Notes: generated by a model from the sequence alone, not told the origin. Counted from the first letter of the stretch, positions 1 through 5,196 are shown. The stretch: 5,932 bases of DNA from Candidatus Tayloriibacteriota bacterium (GCA_023269245.1 JAHFMB010000061.1:1-5932), one strand, 5' to 3'. Numbers and translations are program-made.

Positions 1-1
1 C

Positions 2-829
2 CTTGATGGTGTGGCATTTCCTGCGCATGACATTGCTTCAAAGATTGACGTTGCATTCAATGCGCTTCATGGTGCGTATGGGGAAGATGGCAAGATTCAG
101 GCATTTCTTGAGGCGCATCGCATGCCATTTACGGGATCGGGATCGCTCGGCTCGGCCGTGGGCATGAACAAGATTTTAACCAAGAAGGCTTTGGCCAGCC
201 ACGGCATCAAGAGTCCCTACTGGGTTGAAACATCTTCTGATAGGGTTCATAAAGAATGTGGTGCTGTTGCCCAGGAGCTCTTTTCAACCTTCATATTTCC
301 TGCGGTTATTAAACCCGTTTCCAGCGGGTCGTCTGTCGGCGTATCTATCGTCAGGACCTACGAAGAGTTGCGTGCAGCACTGGCATTGGCCGCAGAGCAT
401 GGTGATATCATTCTCATTGAAGAATATATTCCTGGCATTGAAGCGACTTGTGGTGTGATCGAAGGGTTTCGTGGATATGAGATATATACCTTGCCTCCAA
501 TCGAGATCCGTCCCCATACTGGTTTTTTTGATTTCAAGGCAAAATACGAGGGAAAGTCGGAAGAAATTGTCCCCGCGACGTTTAGTGAAAGCATCAAGAA
601 AACCCTAGAAGAATTGGCGGCCAAAGTCCATCGTGCCCTCGGGCTCAAACAGTACTCGCGTTCAGATTTTATTATCCATCCTCGCCGTGGCGTGTACGTT
701 CTTGAGGTTAATACGCTCCCCGGGCTTACTGGCGAATCGCTGATGCCAAAGGCGTTGCGTGCGGTGGGCAGCGATCTGCATGAGTTGGTTGACCATCTTA
801 TACACCTCGCACAGCGAAATGTGAAATGA
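2..829 (+). CDS. ddl: D-alanine--D-alanine ligase, 5' end cut by window edge
   Basis: This cytoplasmic ATP-grasp enzyme joins two D-alanines into the dipeptide that ends the peptidoglycan stem peptide. The frame is open to base 2, so the start lies outside the window; roughly 50-60 N-terminal residues are missing compared with ordinary Ddl proteins. Counting from the codon at 11: NALHGAYGEDG (18-27) and TGSGSLGSA (41-49) match the N-domain/ATP-domain junction. VIKPVSSGSSVG (99-110) is the ATP-binding lysine plus serine loop. LIEEYIPG (135-142) is the hinge. FFDFKAKY (172-179) is the omega-loop with the Lys-Tyr pair typical of D-Ala-D-Ala rather than D-Ala-D-Lac enzymes. RSDF...LEVNTLPGLTGESLMP (217-246) carries the Mg ligands D219, E232 and N234 in the family spacing. 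All visible catalytic positions are intact, so it is probably functional. It ends in TGA, followed by the tRNA promoter. Confidence 0.96.
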   Translation, partial: LDGVAFPAHDIASKIDVAFNALHGAYGEDGKIQAFLEAHRMPFTGSGSLGSAVGMNKILTKKALASHGIKSPYWVETSSDRVHKECGAVAQELFSTFIFPAVIKPVSSGSSVGVSIVRTYEELRAALALAAEHGDIILIEEYIPGIEATCGVIEGFRGYEIYTLPPIEIRPHTGFFDFKAKYEGKSEEIVPATFSESIKKTLEELAAKVHRALGLKQYSRSDFIIHPRRGVYVLEVNTLPGLTGESLMPKALRAVGSDLHELVDHLIHLAQRNVK

Positions 830-840
830 TGCGCCGTATA

Positions 841-869
841 TTGAAAGTCTATAGTAAATAGGGTATAGT
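841..869 (+). promoter_or_regulatory. Sigma70-type promoter for tRNA-Ala(UGC) transcript
   Basis: TTGAAA at 841-846, a 17-base spacer and TATAGT at 864-869 form a near-consensus promoter. The predicted transcript starts near 876, about 23 bases before the mature tRNA. It probably also drives the small membrane gene that directly follows the tRNA. Confidence 0.75.
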
Positions 870-898
870 GGTGCGACGTCCGATGACATGTCCCTGAC

Positions 899-971
899 GG
901 GCCCGTAGCTCAGTTGGTAGAGCAGTGCTTTTGCAAAGCAAAGGTCGGAGGTTCGAATCCTCTCGGGTCCA
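899..971 (+). tRNA. tRNA-Ala, anticodon TGC
   Basis: This is a full cloverleaf. The acceptor GGGCCCG (899-905) pairs with CGGGTCC (964-970), including the G3-U70 wobble that is the alanine identity element. The D stem is GCTC/GAGC. The anticodon loop TTTGCAA (930-936) gives anticodon TGC at 932-934. The T arm is GGAGG-TTCGAAT-CCTCT. The anticodon stem has one mismatch at its base pair 27-43 (G-A). The discriminator is A971 and the next bases are CCG, so a complete CCA tail is not encoded. Confidence 0.96.
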
Positions 972-975
972 CCGT

Positions 976-1176
976 ATGTATTCTTTGAGTACAGGATTTC
1001 TCAGCATTTTTGCTTTTTCTGGCTTTGTATATATTAGCGTGCTTGGCGCGCTCATGCTCCGTGGTGTTGCCGTGCCGCGTTGGGCGTTTGTTATCCTATT
1101 TGTCATCGGTATTCTCGGACTACTCCTCGATGGGGTGATGGTATACTTGTATCTCTTTGTGAAGTTTCCGGTATAG
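976..1176 (+). CDS. Small two-TM membrane protein, unknown function
   Basis: I do not recognise this 66-residue protein. It starts MYSLSTGFLSIF and has two hydrophobic stretches (about residues 5-27 and 35-62) separated by a short basic turn around LRGVAVPRW. This looks like a helical hairpin in the cytoplasmic membrane. ATG 976 was chosen because the open frame further upstream runs into tRNA-Ala; an internal ATG at 1051 would remove the first helix. The start codon lies five bases after the tRNA discriminator base, which leaves no room for a Shine-Dalgarno site. Translation would have to begin on the primary transcript or on a tRNA-processed RNA with about a four-base leader. The promoter at 841-869 is the only obvious one. 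The hydrophobic pattern supports a real gene, but no family can be named. Confidence 0.68.
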   Translation: MYSLSTGFLSIFAFSGFVYISVLGALMLRGVAVPRWAFVILFVIGILGLLLDGVMVYLYLFVKFPV

Positions 1177-1185
1177 GTGTATACT
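1157..1185 (+). promoter_or_regulatory. Promoter for the Cys-rich microprotein
   Basis: TTGTGA (1157-1162), a 17-base spacer and TATACT (1180-1185) form a good sigma70-type promoter. It overlaps the end of the upstream membrane-protein gene. Transcription should start near 1192, giving a leader of about 40 bases before ATG 1233. Confidence 0.65.
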
Positions 1186-1213
1186 TACTAGCTAAAGGTC
1201 GTCGATTACTAGC
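1185..1213 (+). repeat. Tandem 8-bp direct repeat in microprotein leader
   Basis: TTACTAGC occurs at 1185-1192 and again at 1206-1213, offset by exactly 21 bp (about two helical turns). The first copy overlaps the last base of the -10 box and the predicted start site; the second lies in the leader. This placement suits a repressor operator, but two 8-mers could also be coincidence. Confidence 0.4.
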
Positions 1214-1232
1214 CTTAATTTCAAACATTATT

Positions 1233-1316
1233 ATGGCAGACGCACCAGTAGTATGCTCAGCATGCAATCACGCGCACGAGGGAAAGAAATGCGATTGTGG
1301 ATGTGAAAAGAAGTAG
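1233..1316 (+). CDS. 27-residue Cys/His microprotein, probably metal-binding
   Basis: The gene starts MADAPVVCSACNHAHEG and ends with a CxCxC tail followed by EKK. The five cysteines (8, 11, 20, 22, 24) form a CxxC and a CxCxC motif, with an HxH (13, 15) between them. This is enough for one Zn(II) site or a small Cu/Zn-thiolate cluster; metal binding is inferred from residue spacing only. There is no signal peptide or hydrophobic segment, so it is expected to be cytoplasmic. A real gene is supported by its own promoter (1157-1185), a compact ATG-to-stop frame and a strong terminator starting six bases after the stop. No Shine-Dalgarno site is visible. It could be a metallothionein-like buffer, a zinc-ribbon fragment or a regulatory peptide; I cannot decide between them. 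Confidence 0.72.
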   Translation: MADAPVVCSACNHAHEGKKCDCGCEKK

Positions 1317-1321
1317 TCACG

Positions 1322-1356
1322 CAAAAACCGCTCACCAGTTTTGGGAGCGGTTTTTG
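1322..1356. terminator. Bidirectional intrinsic terminator
   Basis: CAAAAACCGCTC (1322-1333) is perfectly complementary to GAGCGGTTTTTG (1345-1356) around an 11-base loop. The U-run on the right arm terminates the + strand microprotein, and the A-run on the left arm acts as the U-run for the opposite strand. It sits between two convergent genes (stops at 1316 and 1372). Confidence 0.9.
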
Positions 1357-1371
1357 TAAGTATTGCGAGTA

Positions 1372-1602
1372 CTAGACGGTTGGACTTGGCGTCCCGCTGT
1401 CCTTGACGCAGCAGGAACAGGTCTTCTTGTGGTCAATGATCAGCCAAATAGCCGAGAGACCGACAATGATGTAGACAATCATCGAACCAGTGCTGTCTAC
1501 GCCGAAGATGGCATCAACGAGATTCCATCCAAAGCCGACAAGCAGCCAGTTCAAGCCACCGATGATGGTGAGAATGAATGCCACAGTGTGGGTTGCTTTC
1601 AT
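1372..1602 (-). CDS. DUF378 family small membrane protein with Cys-rich tail
   Basis: This 76-residue inner-membrane protein has two TM helices (about residues 6-27 and 40-57). The signature IIGGLNWLLVGF (13-24) followed by LVDAIFG and IVYIIVGLSAIW matches the DUF378 family, whose function is unknown. Family members usually end shortly after the second helix. Here there is an extra hydrophilic tail of about 19 residues with HKKTCSCCVKD, i.e. three cysteines at 62, 64 and 65, predicted near the membrane face. ATG 1602 begins MKATHTVAF, the usual DUF378 start. No Shine-Dalgarno site precedes it. It converges on the Cys-rich microprotein and shares its terminator. The tail might bind a metal or form a disulfide; this is speculation. 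Confidence 0.88.
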   Translation of the reverse strand: MKATHTVAFILTIIGGLNWLLVGFGWNLVDAIFGVDSTGSMIVYIIVGLSAIWLIIDHKKTCSCCVKDSGTPSPTV

Positions 1603-1643
1603 TGAAAGTGTATTATGTTAATAAACGACGGAATACTCACTCT

Positions 1644-1649
1644 ATTGTA
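1644..1649 (-). promoter_or_regulatory. Probable -10 box for the DUF378 gene
   Basis: TACAAT on the minus strand lies about 41 bases before the start codon. The best -35 candidate, TTGCAG, is 15 bases upstream inside the T-arm/acceptor part of the tRNA-Val remnant. If correct, the broken tRNA now supplies promoter sequence. Confidence 0.4.
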
Positions 1650-1658
1650 GCATACAAG

Positions 1659-1719
1659 TGCACCCTGCAAGGCTCGAACTTGCGATCTCACCCGTGTGAA
1701 GGGTGCGCACTAGCCAACT
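1659..1719 (-). pseudogene. tRNA-Val(CAC) remnant lacking its 5' end
   Basis: On the minus strand this reads as tRNA positions 14-73. It has the D loop AGTTGGCTA, 3' D-stem strand GTGC, anticodon stem CACCC/GGGTG, loop TTCACAC (anticodon CAC at 1696-1698), T arm GCAAG-TTCGAGC-CTTGC, 3' acceptor strand AGGGTGC (1660-1666) and discriminator A (1659). The sequence where positions 1-13 should be (1720-1732) is unrelated: it gives TACTGTA, which pairs with nothing in AGGGTGC, and ATAT, which does not pair properly with GTGC. The break is therefore sharp at the D-loop edge. No missing 5' part is visible elsewhere in the window. It is probably non-functional, a duplicated 3' tRNA end left by integration or a deletion scar. 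Confidence 0.75.
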
Positions 1720-1720
1720 A

Positions 1721-1726
1721 TATGAT
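1721..1726 (+). promoter_or_regulatory. Possible -10 box for the tRNA-Ala/tRNA-Pro pair
   Basis: TATGAT matches the -10 consensus at five of six positions and would start RNA near 1733, about 16 bases before the tRNA. No convincing -35 is seen. It lies exactly at the break point of the tRNA-Val remnant. Confidence 0.35.
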
Positions 1727-1748
1727 ACAGTATTTTTTGCAATAATTT

Positions 1749-1821
1749 GGGCCATTAGCTCATCCGGTAGAGCGCACCCATGGCATGGGTGAGGCGAGCG
1801 GTTCGAGTCCGCTATGGTCCA
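1749..1821 (+). tRNA. tRNA-Ala, anticodon GGC
   Basis: This is a full cloverleaf. GGGCCAT (1749-1755) pairs with ATGGTCC (1814-1820) and again has the G3-U70 alanine identity pair. The D stem is GCTC/GAGC. The anticodon stem CACCC/GGGTG encloses loop ATGGCAT (1780-1786), giving anticodon GGC at 1782-1784. The T arm is AGCGG-TTCGAGT-CCGCT. The discriminator is A1821, and CCA is not encoded. It complements the UGC isoacceptor at 899-971. Confidence 0.96.
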
Positions 1822-1824
1822 CAT

Positions 1825-1895
1825 CGGGGCGTAGTATAGTGGTAGTATACACGCTTCGGGTGCGTGAGGTCCGAGTTCGATTCTCGGCGCCCCGA
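1825..1895 (+). tRNA. tRNA-Pro, anticodon CGG
   Basis: The acceptor CGGGGCG (1825-1831) pairs perfectly with CGCCCCG (1888-1894), and the C1-G72 pair is a bacterial tRNA-Pro hallmark. The anticodon stem CACGC/GCGTG holds loop TTCGGGT with anticodon CGG at 1857-1859. The T arm is CCGAG-TTCGATT-CTCGG. The D stem (GTAT with GTAT) is weak, with two wobble pairs. The gene is only three bases after tRNA-Ala(GGC), so both are surely on one transcript. No CCA is encoded. Confidence 0.95.
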
Positions 1896-1932
1896 CAATT
1901 AAAGACGACCCTGTATCTTCAGAGTTCCCATG

Positions 1933-1941
1933 TGGTATACT
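1933..1941 (+). promoter_or_regulatory. Extended -10 promoter for the pilin gene
   Basis: TGG directly followed by TATACT gives an extended -10 element; no good -35 is seen, as is usual for this class. Transcription should start around 1948-1949. This is after the first ATG (1946) and a few bases before the second (1955), and it decides the start choice for the pilin. Confidence 0.6.
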
Positions 1942-1954
1942 GTGTATGCCTTTT

Positions 1955-2776
1955 ATGAAACGTGGTTTTACATTGATTGAGATCTTGGTGGTCATATCAA
2001 TAGTGAGCATGCTCTCAAGCGTCATTATTGCCAGTGTTTCGCCGGCTCGCGCAATGGCGCGCGATGCCGCTCGTATGCAACAGGTGCGGCAGATTGATCT
2101 TGCTATCCAACTGTACAAGGCAAACAAAGGACATGCGCCAGACTTTGGGGGTTCGTGCGCCGCCCAAATGACCGCCATGAGCTGGGATGTGATTCCGGGG
2201 TGCATTGCTATTTCTACGGCAGGTGTTTCATCACCTGGCCAGACTGCCTGGCAGGCATTGAAGAACGATCTCGCTCCTTATCTGCCCTCTATTCCAAACG
2301 ATCCCTGTGGTACAAATTGCGAGATAGTGTATGGGAATGATCTTGGATATACCTACTATACTCCTGCTGCATTGCAGTACACATCCCAATGCTATCCAGG
2401 TAGCTGTGGAAGCAGCCTCAGTCAACTTAATGATTCATATCAATTATCTGCACAACTTGAGCATACAAATACACAGGCGGGGGTCAATGCGCCTCTACCG
2501 TCGATAGCTATCAATGTTCAACCGGGTCCGGGGCATGATGGTCCAGTCGTTTTGTCATGGGTGGCCACAAACGCATCGTCGTGTATATTTATGGTCGAAG
2601 ATGCCAAGGGAAGTGGTGCGTGGGACTATTACAACGGTTGGGTTGGTCCGATACCGCCGTTCTATTTTCCTGCCGGCAGTTATACTTTTGATCAGACGGT
2701 GCTCGCCACATTTATGTTTACATGTGTCGGGCCTGGCGGGTCGAGCAGTCAAAACTACAATTTTACCGGTTTCTAG
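1955..2776 (+). CDS. Type IV pilin-like protein with C-terminal Ig-like domain
   Basis: The 273-residue protein begins MKRGFTLIEILVV, a class III prepilin signal: basic leader, Gly4, Phe5 as the first mature residue, and Glu at mature position 5. A hydrophobic helix follows to about residue 28. A prepilin peptidase would cleave after Gly4. The middle (about 33-150) resembles GspG/pseudopilin-type proteins, with DAARMQQVRQIDLAIQLYKAN as the amphipathic extension of the helix. From about residue 183 the protein carries a separate beta-rich domain (VVLSWVATNASSCIF ... FTCVGPGG), an Ig-like fold common in CPR surface proteins, probably closed by a Cys pair. There are eight cysteines, suggesting disulfides outside the cell. 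An in-frame ATG at 1946 would add MPF, but the promoter appears to start RNA after it. It may be a minor pilin or a pseudopilin; the machinery is not in this window. Confidence 0.88.
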   Translation: MKRGFTLIEILVVISIVSMLSSVIIASVSPARAMARDAARMQQVRQIDLAIQLYKANKGHAPDFGGSCAAQMTAMSWDVIPGCIAISTAGVSSPGQTAWQALKNDLAPYLPSIPNDPCGTNCEIVYGNDLGYTYYTPAALQYTSQCYPGSCGSSLSQLNDSYQLSAQLEHTNTQAGVNAPLPSIAINVQPGPGHDGPVVLSWVATNASSCIFMVEDAKGSGAWDYYNGWVGPIPPFYFPAGSYTFDQTVLATFMFTCVGPGGSSSQNYNFTGF

Positions 2777-2779
2777 ATT

Positions 2780-2811
2780 CGAGCAGTATCCTGGGACTGG
2801 CATATTGCTCG
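2780..2811. other. Ten-bp dyad between pilin gene and next promoter
   Basis: CGAGCAGTAT (2780-2789) pairs with ATATTGCTCG (2802-2811) over ten base pairs, one of them G-U, with a 12-base loop. No U-tract follows, so it is not a classical terminator. Its right arm contains the candidate -35 (TTGCTC, 2805-2810) of the next gene, so it could be a weak terminator, an mRNA 3'-end stabiliser or an operator. Confidence 0.5.
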
Positions 2812-2833
2812 TTATGCGTTAATGCGCTATGAT
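2805..2833 (+). promoter_or_regulatory. Promoter for the small Trp-rich membrane gene
   Basis: TTGCTC (2805-2810), a 17-base spacer and TATGAT (2828-2833). RNA would start near 2840, just before the candidate starts GTG 2848 and ATG 2863. Confidence 0.5.
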
Positions 2834-2862
2834 TTTTATCCGCGTCTGTGGCGGATATTTGT

Positions 2863-3054
2863 ATGGAAGCAGTCTCATCATTATTTGGAACACTCTGGGA
2901 AGTATGGAAGGAAATGGCTACGGTATTTTGGGAAGTTGGCCTCAAACTTTTTCATCTATCACTCTGGATTATATCCGGTATTATTATTTTACCGTGCGTG
3001 TATGTCGCCGGGAGCTTGTATCCGATGTGGCAGGAATGGGGCGAAGATATGTGA
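2863..3054 (+). CDS. Small Trp-rich single-TM protein, unknown function
   Basis: I do not recognise this 63-residue protein. It begins MEAVSSLFGTLWEVWKEM, an amphipathic Trp-rich segment, then has a hydrophobic stretch (about residues 29-49, containing IISGIIILP). It ends with a short acidic Trp tail, YPMWQEWGEDM. This organisation (N-terminal amphipathic helix, one TM helix, acidic tail) argues for a real membrane protein over the other two open frames here, which show no such pattern. ATG 2863 was chosen; GTG 2848 would add five residues (giving 68) and also fits the promoter at 2805-2833. The TGA stop overlaps the extended -10 element of zwf, so the two genes are tightly packed but probably transcribed separately. 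Confidence 0.58.
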   Translation: MEAVSSLFGTLWEVWKEMATVFWEVGLKLFHLSLWIISGIIILPCVYVAGSLYPMWQEWGEDM

Positions 3055-3060
3055 TACACT
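3052..3060 (+). promoter_or_regulatory. Extended -10 promoter of zwf
   Basis: TGA followed by TACACT gives a TGn-extended -10 element, the TG coming from the stop codon of the preceding gene. RNA is predicted to start at about 3067, one base before the zwf ATG, which would make the transcript essentially leaderless. The -35 region is weak. Confidence 0.45.
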
Positions 3061-3067
3061 AATTCCC

Positions 3068-4504
3068 ATGCAACAGCCTTCATCGATTACCGATCCGGTC
3101 GCGCTCCACCCGACTATTTTTGTCATATATGGCATCACGGGCGATTTGGCTGCGCGCAAACTGATTCCGGCGCTCCTCAACCTGTATACAAAACGTCTGC
3201 TTCCGCAGCGTTTTGCTATTATTGGCTTTTCCCGCCGCGTCTTTAGCAGGGAAGAGTTCCGTGAGTTTATCCGCGGACGCATGAATGTACGCCCCGGTCA
3301 ATTCAAGGAAGAGGACATCAAGCATTTTCTCGATCATATCACCTACGAGCAGGGCATGTTTGACGATACCGGCGCATACGCTCGTCTTGCTTCTAAAATG
3401 AAAGGCATTGATGATCGTTGGGGCCAGTGTTCAAACAAGCTCTATCATCTTTCAGTGCCGCCAACTCTGTACGAAAAGATTTTGAGTAATATTGCGCATT
3501 CTGGTTTGGCACAATCATGCGATGATGGTACCGGATGGACCCGCATCCTCATTGAAAAGCCTTTTGGGAGTGATTCTGAAACCGCGCGTCATTTGGATAA
3601 ATTACTCGGCTCGCTTTTCAAGGAAGAGCAAATTTTCCGCATTGATCATTATTTGGCAAAGGAAGTTTTGCAAAATATTATGGCCTTCCGCTTTTCGAAC
3701 TCAATGTTTGAACCGCTGTGGAACAGAAACTTTATCGACAAGATCCACATTAAACTTTTCGAGAAAAATGGTATGGAGGGCCGTGGCGCATTCTACGATC
3801 CGATTGGCGCGCTCAAGGATGTTGGCCAGAACCACGTGCTGATGATGCTGGCTATCATTGCCATGGAGGCGCCCAAGTCGTTCAGGGCACACGATATTCG
3901 CGTGGAGCGCGCAAAAGTGCTTTCAAAATTGAAGCCTATGAATAGTCGTTCGATCAATAGGCATGTGGTCCGCGGCCAGTACATGGGATACATGCAAGAA
4001 GTTGGTATCTCACCGAGCTCGCAAACGGAAACGTATTTTCGAATCCAGGCCCATGTCGGATCATCTCGCTGGAAAGGAGTTCCATTTTATCTTGAAAGCG
4101 GAAAGGCGCTTGCTGAAGCAAAAGCAGAGATTGACGTGTATTTTAAAGAAGACAAACGCCTGCGCGCGGGCGCGGCCGGGACAAAGGAAAACAGACAAAA
4201 CATTTTAACCTTTCGTATTCAACCTGATGAAGGAATCCGCGTCCGCTTCTTTGTGAAAAAACCGGGATATGATTTTACGACTGAGTCGAAGACGCTCAAA
4301 TTTAAATACAGTGAGGCGACTTCATTCGATATTATTCCGGATGATTACGAACGCTTGATACATGATGCCTTTGTTGGCGATCAAACCTTATTTGCGTCGA
4401 CAGACGAAATCATGGCTTCGTGGAAATTTATCATGTCTATTTTGAATAATTTGAAACAGACACAACTCAAGTTGTACGAAAGAGGGGCGGGGTATATCGA
4501 GTAA
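3068..4504 (+). CDS. zwf: Glucose-6-phosphate 1-dehydrogenase
   Basis: This cytoplasmic enzyme oxidises glucose 6-phosphate to 6-phosphogluconolactone with NAD(P)+, the first step of the oxidative pentose phosphate pathway. At 478 residues it is close to the usual length for the family. The N-terminal Rossmann motif is YGITGDLAARKLIPAL (21-36). Then come EKPFG (163-167, substrate/cofactor lysine 164), the signature RIDHYLAKEVLQN (191-203) with catalytic His194, GALKDVGQNH (247-256) with the second active-site His256, PFYLESGKAL (339-348), and GDQTLFASTDEIMASW (437-452) near the C-terminus. All key residues are present. ATG 3068 was chosen because family homology starts about 15 residues later. 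The frame stays open upstream to 2822, but that part is shadow sequence over the small membrane gene. There is no Shine-Dalgarno site. It ends 22 bases before a convergent gene. Confidence 0.95.
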   Translation: MQQPSSITDPVALHPTIFVIYGITGDLAARKLIPALLNLYTKRLLPQRFAIIGFSRRVFSREEFREFIRGRMNVRPGQFKEEDIKHFLDHITYEQGMFDDTGAYARLASKMKGIDDRWGQCSNKLYHLSVPPTLYEKILSNIAHSGLAQSCDDGTGWTRILIEKPFGSDSETARHLDKLLGSLFKEEQIFRIDHYLAKEVLQNIMAFRFSNSMFEPLWNRNFIDKIHIKLFEKNGMEGRGAFYDPIGALKDVGQNHVLMMLAIIAMEAPKSFRAHDIRVERAKVLSKLKPMNSRSINRHVVRGQYMGYMQEVGISPSSQTETYFRIQAHVGSSRWKGVPFYLESGKALAEAKAEIDVYFKEDKRLRAGAAGTKENRQNILTFRIQPDEGIRVRFFVKKPGYDFTTESKTLKFKYSEATSFDIIPDDYERLIHDAFVGDQTLFASTDEIMASWKFIMSILNNLKQTQLKLYERGAGYIE

Positions 4505-4526
4505 ATAGTGAAAACTACCTACTTAA

Positions 4527-5120
4527 TTACTCCAACTCCGCTAGACGTATCTTTAGCGTATTTCTGTAGTTATTCACAATGAAATGGAGAGTTGATAAAT
4601 CAGGAAGACTTATCATTATTCCATAAGCTCCTGTGTTTACAGATCGCAAATTTATATCCTCGTTTGCATTAAACAATCTCTTACCTTCGAGGGTAAGTAA
4701 GGCATTTGCTTTCTTTAGTAGATTACCTGAGGTTACATTATCTATCTCCCAGTCCATCTGATCTAATTCAGCGAGTTTAACCTTAATCTTCCGTGCATCA
4801 TCATTACTTATGACTGATATTTGTTGAACACTATCGTTTCCTAGAGTTTTTGATTGAGCCGCAGCAAGTTGAACCTTAAGATTTTTAACTTCATTTTCTA
4901 ATTCTTTAATTCTTGCCAACAAAAGGGGGTTGTCCACAGTTTTAGTTACTACTTTTTCTATCGGTTTCTCCACCTCAACAATTCTGTTGGCTGGTACCTC
5001 AACTGTTTTTTCTACATATTTAATCTGGGGCTCTATCCAAGTCTTTGGATTCCACCATACGGCATGAGTGATTAATGGAAGCATCAGAAACGCGAAGGAA
5101 GTAATTATTAGTTTTTTCAT
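4527..5120 (-). CDS. Secreted coiled-coil envelope protein, unknown function
   Basis: The 197-residue protein has an N-terminal Sec signal peptide (MKKLIITSFAFLMLPLITHA, predicted cleavage after Ala20). The mature start is VWWNPKTW, a WWNP-W motif I associate with CPR envelope proteins. A Val/Glu/Lys-rich repeat follows (about 35-62, VEKTVEV...VEVEKPIEKVV), then a coiled coil (about 65-90, LLLARIKELENEVKNLKVQL). A C-terminal region of about 90 residues (108-197) with mixed helix and strand pattern is not recognised. There are no cysteines. Its base composition is much lower in GC than its neighbours (17 G+C in 4561-4620 versus 36 in 3781-3840, counted by hand) and it lies on the opposite strand, so recent acquisition is possible. 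It may be a cell-surface stalk or periplasmic tether. Confidence 0.8.
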   Translation of the reverse strand: MKKLIITSFAFLMLPLITHAVWWNPKTWIEPQIKYVEKTVEVPANRIVEVEKPIEKVVTKTVDNPLLLARIKELENEVKNLKVQLAAAQSKTLGNDSVQQISVISNDDARKIKVKLAELDQMDWEIDNVTSGNLLKKANALLTLEGKRLFNANEDINLRSVNTGAYGIMISLPDLSTLHFIVNNYRNTLKIRLAELE

Positions 5121-5143
5121 GTTGCATAAGTCTTACTTAATAA

Positions 5144-5196
5144 ATGGAGCATTATTATAGAAACTGATAAGGCCTTCGAAAAGAAACTCGCTCCAT
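5144..5196. repeat. Inverted repeat bracketing the coiled-coil gene promoter
   Basis: ATGGAGC (5144-5150) and its exact complement GCTCCAT (5190-5196) lie just outside the -10 and -35 of the minus-strand promoter, 39 bases apart. Between them are the small palindromes AAGGCCTT (5169-5176) and TTCGAA (5175-5180). This could be an operator pair that loops, or chance. Confidence 0.35.
5154..5182 (-). promoter_or_regulatory. Promoter of the coiled-coil protein gene
   Basis: On the minus strand a perfect TATAAT (5154-5159) sits 17 bases after a weak -35, TTTTCG (5177-5182). RNA would start near 5147, leaving a leader of about 27 bases before the ATG at 5120. No Shine-Dalgarno site is seen. Confidence 0.5.

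Noticed and set aside
849..1106. Minus-strand ORF across tRNA-Ala encoding an EDSNLRPLLCKSTALPTEL-type peptide
   Set aside because: This is the well-known spurious translation of antisense tRNA sequence; its conservation comes from the tRNA.
1363..1605. Plus-strand ORF opposite the DUF378 gene
   Set aside because: The minus strand encodes a clear DUF378 protein; the plus frame is a hydrophilic shadow.
1659..1945. Split, permuted or intron-containing tRNA-Val
   Set aside because: I searched for the required 5' acceptor (GCACCCT) in suitable position and strand within the window and found none; bacteria are not known to use trans-spliced tRNAs.
1642..2205. 187-codon minus-strand ORF
   Set aside because: It runs antisense through two tRNAs and the conserved pilin N-terminus, and its sequence shows no domain logic.
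2822..3067. Long N-terminal extension of zwf (82 codons)
   Set aside because: The extension has no resemblance to G6PDH and overlaps the better-supported small membrane gene; homology begins just after ATG 3068.
4505..4526. Terminator between zwf and the coiled-coil gene
   Set aside because: Only a four-pair TAGT/ACTA hairpin with a GAAA loop is present, too weak to call.
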